64,000 bases of DNA. It comes from Dehalococcoidia bacterium (GTDB taxonomy: Bacteria; Chloroflexota; Dehalococcoidia; Lucifugimonadales; UBA1123). The stretch is from the NCBI GenBank assembly GCA_021295915.1, contig JAGWBK010000006.1, positions 1,575-65,574 of the forward strand, written 5' to 3'. How positions within the stretch are numbered: the stretch's first letter is position 1; each line of letters starts with the position of its first letter. Position numbers and translations under genes: made by a program. The notes beneath the pieces were generated by a model. It was not told the origin of the DNA. It was given only the letters and a program-made list of their open reading frames with translations, and did no database searches. Positions 26,888 to 34,969 of the stretch are shown here, piece by piece.

Positions 26888-27008
26888 TTCCGTCGGGTGT
26901 GGAGTTCAGAACCGGCAAGACTGGCAGCCACCGGTTCGGAACTGCTTCCGAGTTCAGGTGGAGCCTCACACGGACCCGAACATGAGCGAGAGTCAGAGGA
27001 GCATGAAC

Positions 27009-27791
27009 ATGAAGTGGATTAGATACCAATACGGTGGAACAACGAGCTTTGGAATAGTCGAGAATGACAGTGTTGAAGAGGTGTCAGGAACACCATTTGG
27101 TCAACACGCCAGGACAGGACACACGTTTCCTCTTTCGGCTGTGCAGCTGCGAATCCCGTTCGTTCCCCTGACCTTTTACGCGGCTGGTGTCAACTACGAG
27201 GAGCACGTGCGTGAGGCCGCGGAATTGCTGGGTCGAGAGCCCGACCTTCCCGCGAAGGCCGATGTTGGCTACAGAGCAAACAACGCCCTGATCGCGCACG
27301 GCGAGCCAATCGTCATACCAGCCGATGCGACAGAGCAGGTGCAGTACGAGGGAGAGCTCGTGGTGGTCATTGGCAAGACGGTCAAGCACGTCTCAGAAGA
27401 CGAGGCATTGGACTGCATACTCGGCTACACCATCGGGAACGATGTAAGCGAGCGAACTTGGCAGGCTGGAGATCGGACTCTGTGGCGCGCCAAGAATACG
27501 GACACGTTCAAGCCTATGGGGCCATGGATCGAGACTGATGTCGACCTCGACAGCCTCCAGACCACGGTACGCATCAACGGGGAGGTTGTGTCCCAGTTCG
27601 CCACTAACAGCATGATTTTTGGTGTAGCACACTATATTTCCGAGATGACTCGGTACCTGACCCTCTACCCGGGTGACATGGTCTGGATGGGCACGGACGG
27701 TGCTACGCAGAACATGAAGGCCGGAGACACCGTCGACGTCGAGATCGACGGTATTGGCACGCTCAGCAATCCCGTTGTCGCAGAGGAGTAG
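27009..27791 (+). CDS. Fumarylacetoacetate hydrolase (FAH) family protein
   Basis: This is a metal-dependent hydrolase, hydratase or decarboxylase of the FAH family, acting on 2-oxo or acylpyruvate-type compounds. The 260-residue protein has AAGVNYEEHVREA, the metal-ligand segment VQYEGELVVVIGK and GYTIGNDVSER. The ATG at 27009 has AGAGGAG at proper spacing; ATGs at 26982 and 27003 in the same frame are alternatives. It sits between a decayed transporter and a phosphotriesterase-like gene. Acylpyruvase, 2-hydroxyhepta-2,4-diene-dioate isomerase and diketo-sugar hydrolase roles are all possible. Confidence 0.88.
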   Translation: MKWIRYQYGGTTSFGIVENDSVEEVSGTPFGQHARTGHTFPLSAVQLRIPFVPLTFYAAGVNYEEHVREAAELLGREPDLPAKADVGYRANNALIAHGEPIVIPADATEQVQYEGELVVVIGKTVKHVSEDEALDCILGYTIGNDVSERTWQAGDRTLWRAKNTDTFKPMGPWIETDVDLDSLQTTVRINGEVVSQFATNSMIFGVAHYISEMTRYLTLYPGDMVWMGTDGATQNMKAGDTVDVEIDGIGTLSNPVVAEE

Positions 27792-27904
27792 CTGGACGCC
27801 CAACTCACATTCCGTGAGTGTGGATTGTGTCTCCCGGTTCGGATAGTATTCACCACCAAGTGCGGAAAGCACTGGAGCACATTGATCACCTGGGGGAGAT
27901 TACG

Positions 27905-28861
27905 ATGGCGACCATTAACTCAGTACTGGGCCCGATGGACACTGCGGACCTTGGCTTCACGCTCTCCCACGAGCACGTGATTGTCACTTCGGCTGGCATC
28001 CAGTACGTCTATCCAGAATTTATCGACCGCGAGGGTACGATATCCCGTGGGATCGCCGACCTGAAGACCGCCTACTCCGAGGGAGTGCGCTCGATCATAG
28101 ACGTTACTACGCTCGATCTCGGACGGGACATTCGCCTCATAGAACAGGTGTCACGGGAGTCGGGCGTCAACATCATCTGCGCCACAGGCACGTGGCGGGA
28201 CATCCCCAGGGTGTTCTGGACGGCCAGCCCGGACGTCGTCGCGAGTCTGTATCAGCGGGAAATCGAAGAGGGCATAGAGGGAACGGGCATCAAGGCGGGA
28301 ATCATCAAGGTCGCCAACGACATGGGCGGCGTTACCCCAGAAGGGGAGATCATTCTTCGCGCCGCCGCACGTGCTCAGAAAGCAACTGACGTGCCGATCT
28401 CGACCCACACATGGGCGCCGGAGCGCGTAGGTGAACAGCAGGTGCGGGTCTTCGAGGACGAGGGTGTCGACCTGAATCGCGTATACGTCGGTCACAGCAA
28501 CGACACCACTGACACCGAGTATCTGATCGGCCTTTTCGAAAAGGGCGTGTGGATCGGCCTCGACAGGTATCCGGGGCGAAAAACCGAGCTGACTCCTGAC
28601 TGGGAGGGCAGGACCGAGACCGCCTGGAAGCTGATTCAGGCCGGTTGGTCACGCCGGATCATGCTGGGGCACGACTGGTCTGTCACCCTGAGCATCGCGA
28701 GCCAGGAGATGCAGGAGCAGCGACGCCAGTACAATCCCGACAGCTACCTGTTCATTACGCGACGTGTCGTCCCACGGCTGAAGGAGTTGGGGGCGACGGA
28801 TGAAGACATCAACAACATCTTCGTAGACAATCCCAGGCGATTCTTCGCAGGAGAGAGTTAA
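27905..28861 (+). CDS. Phosphotriesterase-family metal-dependent hydrolase
   Basis: This is a TIM-barrel hydrolase of the phosphotriesterase/lactonase (amidohydrolase) family. The 318-residue protein has the first metal pair in LSHEHV (His22, His24), the bridging-lysine segment GIKAGIIKVAND (about 134-145), later metal histidines in STHTW and VGHSND, and the last aspartate in LGHDWS. The start is the ATG at 27905 with GGGGGAGA upstream; the open frame extends upstream without family similarity. Natural members are often lactonases, which would fit the sugar-acid genes nearby, but this is inference. Confidence 0.9.
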   Translation: MATINSVLGPMDTADLGFTLSHEHVIVTSAGIQYVYPEFIDREGTISRGIADLKTAYSEGVRSIIDVTTLDLGRDIRLIEQVSRESGVNIICATGTWRDIPRVFWTASPDVVASLYQREIEEGIEGTGIKAGIIKVANDMGGVTPEGEIILRAAARAQKATDVPISTHTWAPERVGEQQVRVFEDEGVDLNRVYVGHSNDTTDTEYLIGLFEKGVWIGLDRYPGRKTELTPDWEGRTETAWKLIQAGWSRRIMLGHDWSVTLSIASQEMQEQRRQYNPDSYLFITRRVVPRLKELGATDEDINNIFVDNPRRFFAGES

Positions 28862-28888
28862 CTGCAATGCAGCGGCCCCTTCTACTTT

Positions 28889-28925
28889 GGAGGTGTTCCA
28901 GGGAACACCTACCCGGAGCACCTCC
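28889..28925 (+). repeat. Overlapping inverted repeats after the phosphotriesterase-like gene
   Basis: AGGTGTTCC (28891-28899) pairs with GGAACACCT (28902-28910) and, as an alternative, GGAGGTG (28889-28895) pairs with CACCTCC (28919-28925). The two hairpins exclude each other. There is no T-run. The rest of the 28862-29055 gap shows no gene. Confidence 0.4.
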
Positions 28926-29055
28926 TGCTACTACTATCCAATGCGCTACCTCCTTTCCAGGGACACTTCCAAAGGCTGTCAACCACCTCCACCCGGTTCC
29001 CTGACCGCCATTATAACCTCAGGAATACGGGTAGGAAAGCGGAGGCACGATACCC

Positions 29056-29445
29056 ATGATCGGATACATGAATGGCGTCATCATCTGGACGGACAACCTG
29101 CCAAGACTGAGAGAGTTCTACTGCGACACTCTAGGCCTGCAGCCTCACTCGGACCGCGACTACTTCGTGTCATTCAAGTGGGGAGGTCTACGCTTCGCAA
29201 TAGGCAGCCACGACGGCGTGCACGGTCAGGCTCGCGACTCCCTCAGGATCATGGTTAACTTCGACATCGAGCGCATTCATGACTTCCACAAGGAGATGAC
29301 GGATAAGGGCGTAGAGTTCATCCGTGTCCCGGAGAAAGAGCATTGGGGCGGATGGGTGGCGTCCTTCAAGGACCCGGACGGCAATGTAATACAGGTCCTT
29401 GAACAGCCACCCGAGCGTAGAGGTCAGCAGATTCCAGGAGGCTGA
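29056..29445 (+). CDS. VOC superfamily (glyoxalase/dioxygenase-fold) protein
   Basis: This 129-residue, single-domain vicinal-oxygen-chelate protein has two beta-alpha-beta-beta-beta modules: VIIWTDNLPRLREFYCDTLG (about 8-27) and the second module ending in FKDPDGNVIQVLEQP (about 104-118). The family includes glyoxalases, extradiol dioxygenases and resistance proteins. The metal ligands are not all clear, so I do not assign a reaction. It lies alone between two non-coding stretches. Confidence 0.82.
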   Translation: MIGYMNGVIIWTDNLPRLREFYCDTLGLQPHSDRDYFVSFKWGGLRFAIGSHDGVHGQARDSLRIMVNFDIERIHDFHKEMTDKGVEFIRVPEKEHWGGWVASFKDPDGNVIQVLEQPPERRGQQIPGG

Positions 29446-29518
29446 TTCAGCTTGCCATCTGTTACGTTGCACCCCTGCAAGGAACTGCGCTCTCAGTGCT
29501 TAGCTCAATGTTCAGTGG

Positions 29519-29563
29519 CCCTTCGACAGGCTAAGGTCGAACGAATGCGGGCGAGACGCCCGC
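29519..29563. repeat. REP-like intergenic element
   Basis: The segment starts with CCCTTCGACAGGCTAAGG and ends with a perfect seven-base-pair hairpin, GCGGGCG (29547-29553) and CGCCCGC (29557-29563), with loop AGA. The arrangement resembles dispersed REP-type elements. The 270-base gap at 29446-29715 holds this and no recognisable gene. Confidence 0.5.
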
Positions 29564-29715
29564 GCTCCGAACCGTAGATGGGCAGCCGCACAAAGAACAT
29601 CCTTCAGGTCCGCCCGTCAAGGCTCGGTTGCCGCGTGAAATCGAGCCAAATATAATGCCGCCAATCGACTCGGCCACTCGGCCGCCTTTCAATCGGAGTT
29701 GGACTCGACCCTACT

Positions 29716-30741
29716 TTGGGTCTCAACTGGCAACAGCAGCGGGAGGTCTCCCAAGAGGCCGCTCGACTTGGATACACGAGCATATGGACTCCGGAGGGCA
29801 ATGGACAGGACTCGTTCCATCTTTGCGTGCAGCGCTGGCAGGCGACCACCGAGGTCGTCTCGGAAGGGCTCACTACGGGCATCGCCGTATCCCCGGTCAT
29901 GTACCGCACTCCCCTATCGTTCGCGATGGAGGGCGGAACTGTCAGCGACATCACGGGCGGCAAGTTCATCATGGGCATCGGTTCTGGCGGCGCTTACAGA
30001 CCTGCCGCACGTGCCCAGCTCGGCGTAGGAAGAATGTCCGCGCTGGCGCTTATGCGAGACTACGTTACCGTGGTACGCGCACTCGTCAATGGCGAGCGCG
30101 TCAATTACGAGGGTGAGACTACAACCCTGAAGGGTATGCGACTTGGTATGCGTCCATCGCCGGAAACTCCGGTGTACCTGGGCGCGCTCGGGCCCATGAT
30201 GCTCGAGATGAGCGGAGAGCTCGCAGACGGCGCCAGCCTGAACTGGTGCACTCCTGAGCAGATAGCGTGGAGCCGGGAGCACATTGCCAAGGGCGCGAAG
30301 AAGGCCGGGCGCGACCCGTCCGAGATCAACGTCGCTGAGTACATCAGGATCTGCGTTGACGATGACGTGGACGCCGCAAGGATCGCCCTCGCCAAGGCCA
30401 CTATGGGCTATGCCCTCGGAGCAACAGTTCCGACCGAACGTGAGCGCCAGCTGGGATACAGGGCGCATTTCGAACGGATGGGCTTCACTGACGAGTTGGC
30501 CGCCCTGGACGACATGCGCAGAAACGGCGCGTCGAACGACGAAGTGGCAGAGGCGTTCCCTGTCGAAATCCTGAACGCGGTTGGCTACTTCGGAAAGGCC
30601 GATGGGGCTGCAGCCGCCTTCAAGAGGCTCGCCGAAGGGCTGGACACGGCTATCGTTCGCGTAGTTGCCGCACGGCGTGGCGTGGACTCCACGCTGGCCG
30701 TCATGAACGCCTGCGCGCCGGATGCCGTGCGCGCAACCTAG
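29716..30741 (+). CDS. LLM-class flavin-dependent oxidoreductase (start uncertain)
   Basis: This is a second luciferase-like TIM-barrel oxidoreductase, about 341 residues from the TTG at 29716. It has ARLGYTSIWTPEG, GIAVSPVMYRTPLSFAMEGG, and GGKFIMGIGSGG, typical of F420/FMN-dependent family members. The reading frame stays open upstream to a stop at 29653 and encodes a plausible first barrel strand (LSIGVGLDPT) before the TTG, but with no ATG, GTG or TTG. The true start may be a rare codon, or a frameshift may separate it from the ATG at 29655. The NHL-repeat gene starts 28 bases downstream. Confidence 0.82.
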   Translation: MGLNWQQQREVSQEAARLGYTSIWTPEGNGQDSFHLCVQRWQATTEVVSEGLTTGIAVSPVMYRTPLSFAMEGGTVSDITGGKFIMGIGSGGAYRPAARAQLGVGRMSALALMRDYVTVVRALVNGERVNYEGETTTLKGMRLGMRPSPETPVYLGALGPMMLEMSGELADGASLNWCTPEQIAWSREHIAKGAKKAGRDPSEINVAEYIRICVDDDVDAARIALAKATMGYALGATVPTERERQLGYRAHFERMGFTDELAALDDMRRNGASNDEVAEAFPVEILNAVGYFGKADGAAAAFKRLAEGLDTAIVRVVAARRGVDSTLAVMNACAPDAVRAT

Positions 30742-30769
30742 TTCCCTACCCCACTGAGGAGGACCACCA

Positions 30770-31672
30770 ATGGCAACAATTGGAAGCGGTGACCACACAT
30801 TCGAGATCGTATCCGACTGGGCGAAACTGCCCGACGACTGGGACGCACCGATGGCGGCCGTCACCGTAGACTCTCAGGACAGGGTGTACGGTTTCAACCG
30901 TGGTGAAAGAGGTGTGATCGTATTCGATACTGACGGGAGCTACGTCAGTCACTGGGAAGACGCCGAGTTCGTATTCCCCCACGCAATCTATGCCGATCCG
31001 TCAGATAATATCTGGATCGTAGACCGGGACGCCGGGCAGGTGCTCAAGTACAGCACAGACGGCGAACTTCTGATGGCCATAGGTGAGAGAGGCTATCGCT
31101 CCGACACTGGTGCGGACAACTCGGTGCTCGGTTCCAATGGATGGGTAGACGTGACGCACGGCGGAGAGCCGTTCAATCTCCCTGCGGGTATCGCAGTTGC
31201 TCCAAATGGGGACATCTTCGTCGCAGACGGCTACGCCAACTGCCGCGTTCACAAGTTCACGGAATCAGGTGAGCACATCAAGAGCTGGGGCGATCCCGGA
31301 AGCGGCGCAGGACAGTTCAACCTGCCCCACGGAGTGTACGTCGATGCCAGTGGGCAGGTGCTCGTGGCCGACCGTGAGAACGACCGGGTACAGGTCTTCG
31401 ACCAGGAAGGCGGATACATAAGCCAGTGGCCATCAGAGCTGATCGGTCCTGCCGTCGTCTGGATGGATTCCAGCGAGCGAGCGTACGTAGCTGAGCACAA
31501 CGGGGGGTTCTTCAGCATCCTGGACAGCGCCGGAAACAGGCTGGCCCGTTGGGGCGGCCCGGAGTTCACGAGCTGTCACGGTGCTGCAGGGGACTCCGAC
31601 GGGAACATCTACTTCGTGCAGCCGGAGGAAGGCAAGTCGGGCCGCCGGATAGTCAAGTACGTCCGCCAGTAA
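30770..31672 (+). CDS. NHL-repeat beta-propeller protein
   Basis: A 300-residue beta-propeller with about six NHL-type repeats, for example FNLPAGIAVAPNGDIFVADG and FNLPHGVYVDASGQVLVADR. No signal peptide is visible, so it is probably cytoplasmic. Related folds include peptidyl-alpha-hydroxyglycine lyases, lactonase-like enzymes and binding proteins. The next gene, ten bases downstream, is a PfkB kinase, which suggests a role in handling sugar derivatives; this is context only. A GGAGGA ribosome-binding site precedes the ATG. Confidence 0.83.
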   Translation: MATIGSGDHTFEIVSDWAKLPDDWDAPMAAVTVDSQDRVYGFNRGERGVIVFDTDGSYVSHWEDAEFVFPHAIYADPSDNIWIVDRDAGQVLKYSTDGELLMAIGERGYRSDTGADNSVLGSNGWVDVTHGGEPFNLPAGIAVAPNGDIFVADGYANCRVHKFTESGEHIKSWGDPGSGAGQFNLPHGVYVDASGQVLVADRENDRVQVFDQEGGYISQWPSELIGPAVVWMDSSERAYVAEHNGGFFSILDSAGNRLARWGGPEFTSCHGAAGDSDGNIYFVQPEEGKSGRRIVKYVRQ

Positions 31673-31681
31673 GGCCTGCAA

Positions 31682-32623
31682 ATGCCCGACCTCATAAGTA
31701 TCGGCGAGTGTATGATCGAGCTCTTCGCTGAAGAGCCGATTGAGACCGCCGACACATTCACGCGATCTCTGGCCGGTGACAGCTTCAATATCTGTGTCGC
31801 CGCCCAGCGGCTTGGTACCAGCACAGGATATGTGACGCGGCTGGGTGATGACCCGTTCGCCGACTACCTTCTTGGTACTTTCCAATCCCTTGGAATCGAC
31901 ACCAGCGGCGTCAAGAAAGTTGAAGGCTTCAACGCGGCGCACTTCGTCGCCCTCATGCCCGACGGGAACAGGGAGTTCGTCTACTACCGCGCAGGCAGCG
32001 CCCCCAGTACGCTTCAACCCGACGACCTCGACCCCGATTACATCGGTTCTGCCAAGGTGCTGCACTGCTCAGGAGTGGCGTTGGCGATTTCGGAATCCGC
32101 CAGAGCGACCGTCATGCGAGCGGCGCAGATCGCCAAAGAACGGGGGATCAAGGTCTCCTACGACCCCAACTACAGGCACCAGCTCTGGAGCACTGAGGAC
32201 ATGCGAAAAGCAGCCTCTGAGCTCCTTCCCTATGTCGACTACTTCCTGCCCAATGTGCCTGACGATTCTCAGGCTCTCATAGGTTCCGACGACCCGTACG
32301 AAGTCGTAGACCACTTCAGAGGCTTGGGAGTGCCTGTTGTCGCTGTTACACACGGTGAACATGGCGCTGTGATCGGTTGTGACGAAGGCATCTTCGACAT
32401 ACCCGCATATAGTCCTGACGGCCCAATCGACACTACGGGGGCAGGTGATGCCTTCAATGGTGGACTCATTCACGGCCTGCTCAACGGGCTGTCGGTTCCC
32501 GAAGCCGGCAGGCTCGGAACCTTAACCGCCGGATTGAAGCTCCGGGGCCGAGGAGCCCTGAGCGGCATGCCAACGATCGATGAAGTTGAAGCCATCATGG
32601 GAGAAAGCGCAGATGGCAACTGA
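31682..32623 (+). CDS. PfkB-family sugar kinase, 2-keto-3-deoxygluconate kinase-like
   Basis: This ribokinase-family kinase phosphorylates a sugar or sugar acid with ATP. The 313-residue protein begins LISIGECMIELFAEE, as KDG kinases do, and has the PfkB signature DTTGAGDAFNGG near residues 249-260 with the catalytic aspartate. The FVYYRAGSAPS segment is like the substrate lid of KDG kinases. Neighbouring SDR and galactonate-dehydratase-like genes support a 2-keto-3-deoxy-sugar-acid substrate. Its last eleven bases overlap the small zinc-ribbon gene. Confidence 0.85.
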   Translation: MPDLISIGECMIELFAEEPIETADTFTRSLAGDSFNICVAAQRLGTSTGYVTRLGDDPFADYLLGTFQSLGIDTSGVKKVEGFNAAHFVALMPDGNREFVYYRAGSAPSTLQPDDLDPDYIGSAKVLHCSGVALAISESARATVMRAAQIAKERGIKVSYDPNYRHQLWSTEDMRKAASELLPYVDYFLPNVPDDSQALIGSDDPYEVVDHFRGLGVPVVAVTHGEHGAVIGCDEGIFDIPAYSPDGPIDTTGAGDAFNGGLIHGLLNGLSVPEAGRLGTLTAGLKLRGRGALSGMPTIDEVEAIMGESADGN

Positions 32624-32810
32624 AGAGCAGATCCAGTACACAATCGACAGTCTCGACCTCATCCCGCCCTGCCCTACATGCGGCATGCGCTACTGCCAGG
32701 GCGACTATGAGTGTCCACACTGTGGCGCAGACCTCGACGACAACCTCCGGCTCTGGGCTGAGACAGTGATCGACACAGTCGCCCAGCTCGGACAGAACGA
32801 CACCGACTGA
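32613..32810 (+). CDS. Small zinc-ribbon protein
   Basis: A 65-residue protein with two CxxC knuckles, CPTCGMRYC and CPHCG, 16 to 20 residues apart (about 19-42). This is a likely zinc ribbon, flanked by acidic helices. It starts inside the end of the kinase gene (11-base overlap) with GGGAGA upstream, so translation is probably coupled. No function is known; a regulatory or protein-interaction role linked to the sugar-acid enzymes is inference. The longer open frame from 32580 lies within the kinase gene. Confidence 0.65.
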   Translation: MATEEQIQYTIDSLDLIPPCPTCGMRYCQGDYECPHCGADLDDNLRLWAETVIDTVAQLGQNDTD

Positions 32811-32846
32811 CGACGTTTACGACACAAGCGATCAAGGGAGCTTACC

Positions 32847-33596
32847 GTGAGACTCGAGGGCAAAGTTGCATTCATAAGTGGCGGCGCGCGTGGTATGGGC
32901 GCGACAGAAGCCCAGATCTTCGCTCGTGAAGGGGCTAAGGTCGCCATCGGAGACGTCCTGGAAGAATGCTCCTTGGTCGCCCAGGAGATTATCGATGCGG
33001 GAGGCGACTGCTACTTCGTGCATCTCGATGTAACGAGTGAGTCGGAGTGGCAAGCCGCTATCAACAGGACAGTCGCCGAGTATGGCCGCCTCGACATCCT
33101 GGTCAACAACGCTGGAGTCAGCCAATGGGGCCTGGTACACGAGACCTCGGAAGCCGACTGGGACCACGTCATGGACATCAACGCAAAGGGCGTCTTTCTC
33201 GGTACGAAGTTTGCCATCCCGGCCATGATCGACTCCGGGGGCGGCTCCATAATCAACATATCGTCGCAGCTTGGAATCGTGGGCACAGAGATGTCGAGCG
33301 CCCAGTACCAGGCATCCAAGGGGGCAGTCAGGCTTCTTACCAAGACAACCGCAATGCAGTATGCCGAGCATGGCATTCGCTGCAATTCAGTACATCCGGG
33401 GCCGATCAACACACCAATGACCCAAGTTCGCCGAGGCGATCGTGGCAACTATGAGCAGATGATCTCACGCATTCCAATGGCTCGATATGGCGAGCCTGAG
33501 GAGATCGCCAACGGAGTCCTGTACCTCGCTTCAGATGAGTCGGGCTGGATGACCGGAAGCGAGCTCGTATTGGACGGCGGATGGACGGCGCAGTAA
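32847..33596 (+). CDS. Short-chain dehydrogenase/reductase (FabG-like)
   Basis: This is a classical SDR oxidoreductase using NAD(P). The 249-residue protein starts with GTG and has the cofactor loop GGARGMG (about 11-17), VNNAGVS (about 88-94), INISS with the catalytic serine and YQASKGA with the catalytic Tyr and Lys (about 153-159). It ends in the usual VLDGGWT. Its place between a KDG-kinase-like gene and an enolase-superfamily dehydratase suggests a sugar or sugar-acid dehydrogenase rather than a fatty-acid enzyme. Confidence 0.88.
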   Translation: MRLEGKVAFISGGARGMGATEAQIFAREGAKVAIGDVLEECSLVAQEIIDAGGDCYFVHLDVTSESEWQAAINRTVAEYGRLDILVNNAGVSQWGLVHETSEADWDHVMDINAKGVFLGTKFAIPAMIDSGGGSIINISSQLGIVGTEMSSAQYQASKGAVRLLTKTTAMQYAEHGIRCNSVHPGPINTPMTQVRRGDRGNYEQMISRIPMARYGEPEEIANGVLYLASDESGWMTGSELVLDGGWTAQ

Positions 33597-33615
33597 CACC
33601 CACCAGGAGACAGTA

Positions 33616-34767
33616 ATGCAGATCACCGACGTCAAGCACTTCCTAGCGAATCCGGGTCGCGGAAAGAATCTCTGCTTCGTGAAGGTAGAGACCGACGAGG
33701 GCATCTACGGCTGGGGGGAGGCTTACACGCAGTCTGACAGGGACGTGCAGGTAACGGCGCACATCGATCAGCTACGCAGGTATCTGATCGGGCGAGACCC
33801 GCGAAACATCAAGCACTTCCTTCAGTGGTCGTACGATGACTTCGCCGGGCGGCGCGGCGCGATGGACTTCTGGTGCGCGGTCAGTGGCATCGAGCACGCG
33901 CTATGGGACATCACCGGCAAGGCCGCGGGCATGCCTGTACACATGCTTATCGGAGGAGCCTGCAGGGACAAGATCAGGGTCTACGCCAATGGCTGGGGCG
34001 GAGGAAGCGGAGGGCCTGAGCAACTTGCGGAGCGTGCCCAGGAAGTCGTCGAAATGGGCTTCAGTGCCATGAAGTTCGACCCGATACCGGGCCCGTGGCG
34101 GACGTTCGTCAGCAAGGAGGTCGAAAATGCTGCCATCGAGAATGTGAGAGCCGTGCGCGAGGCAGTCGGCTGGGATGTGGACATTCTCATCGAGATGCAC
34201 CGCAGGCTAGCCCCGATGCACGCCCGCAGGATCGGACGCGAGATCGAGCAGTACAGGCCGTTCTGGTACGAAGAACCCGTGCTGGCCGAGAACATAGACG
34301 CCCTCGCAGCCGTCAAGAGGGATGTGAACATCCCTATCGTCACGGGCGAGGAGCTATACACCAAGTTCGAGTTCCGCGAGGTCTTCGAAAAACAGGCAGC
34401 GGACATTCTCAACCCTGACGTCTGCAACGTAGGGGGAATACTGGAGCTCAAGGAGATTGCGGCGATGGCCGAGCCCTACTACGTCGTGGTCTCGCCACAC
34501 AACTTCAACAGCACTACCCTCGGACTGGCAGCCACGATCCAGGTGTCCGCGGCCATCCCCAACTTCCTGATCACAGAGTACTTCGTGAACCTGGAGGACT
34601 TCGGCAGAGACATCGCGAAGCAGCCCTTCGAGGTCGAAAACGGGTACATCAGGGTACCTGACACTCCGGGAATCGGAATAGACATCGACGAGGACAGTCT
34701 CTCCAAGTACCCTTACAAGCCCTTCGACCCTCGTTCGCCGCTACAATACTACGAAGAAGGACCCTAG
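33616..34767 (+). CDS. Enolase-superfamily sugar-acid dehydratase (galactonate dehydratase-like)
   Basis: This is a mandelate racemase/muconate-lactonising-type enzyme, predicted to dehydrate an aldonate to a 2-keto-3-deoxy acid. The 383-residue protein has likely metal ligands Glu193 (in IEMHRR), Glu219 or Glu220 (WYEEP) and Glu245 (TGEEL). A histidine two residues after the first ligand (His195) and His295 in SPHN match the acid/base pair of D-galactonate dehydratase-like members. The neighbouring PfkB kinase could phosphorylate the product. The exact aldonate is unknown. It ends the plus-strand sugar-acid cluster. Confidence 0.86.
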   Translation: MQITDVKHFLANPGRGKNLCFVKVETDEGIYGWGEAYTQSDRDVQVTAHIDQLRRYLIGRDPRNIKHFLQWSYDDFAGRRGAMDFWCAVSGIEHALWDITGKAAGMPVHMLIGGACRDKIRVYANGWGGGSGGPEQLAERAQEVVEMGFSAMKFDPIPGPWRTFVSKEVENAAIENVRAVREAVGWDVDILIEMHRRLAPMHARRIGREIEQYRPFWYEEPVLAENIDALAAVKRDVNIPIVTGEELYTKFEFREVFEKQAADILNPDVCNVGGILELKEIAAMAEPYYVVVSPHNFNSTTLGLAATIQVSAAIPNFLITEYFVNLEDFGRDIAKQPFEVENGYIRVPDTPGIGIDIDEDSLSKYPYKPFDPRSPLQYYEEGP

Positions 34768-34809
34768 CCGGAAGTAAGTCATAAGGACCAGAGCCAGCGG
34801 GAGCGAGCA

Positions 34810-34965
34810 GTGTTCATCGGCGTAGTACTCGTAATTGTCGGAGTAGTACTGCTACTGGAGCGATTGGACATAATCGAAGGCGGTCTGGGGACCTACTGGC
34901 CGCTGCTACTTGTAGCGGTCGGAGTCGCGATGATATTCGACAGGCTGAGGGGCAGGCGCGGATAG
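34810..34965 (+). CDS. Small two-helix membrane protein (LiaF/DUF5668-like)
   Basis: A 51-residue protein from a GTG at 34810 with GGGAG upstream. The sequence is two hydrophobic helices around ERLDIIEGGLGTYWPL, followed by a basic tail (DRLRGRRG). The spacing and the LLxxLxIIxGGxxxYWPxLL pattern resemble the DUF5668 or LiaF-like transmembrane pair of envelope-stress proteins. It ends five bases before the convergent nhaA stop. It is too short for many gene callers; the call rests on the helix pattern and the ribosome-binding site. Confidence 0.6.
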   Translation: MFIGVVLVIVGVVLLLERLDIIEGGLGTYWPLLLVAVGVAMIFDRLRGRRG

Positions 34966-34969
34966 GCGC

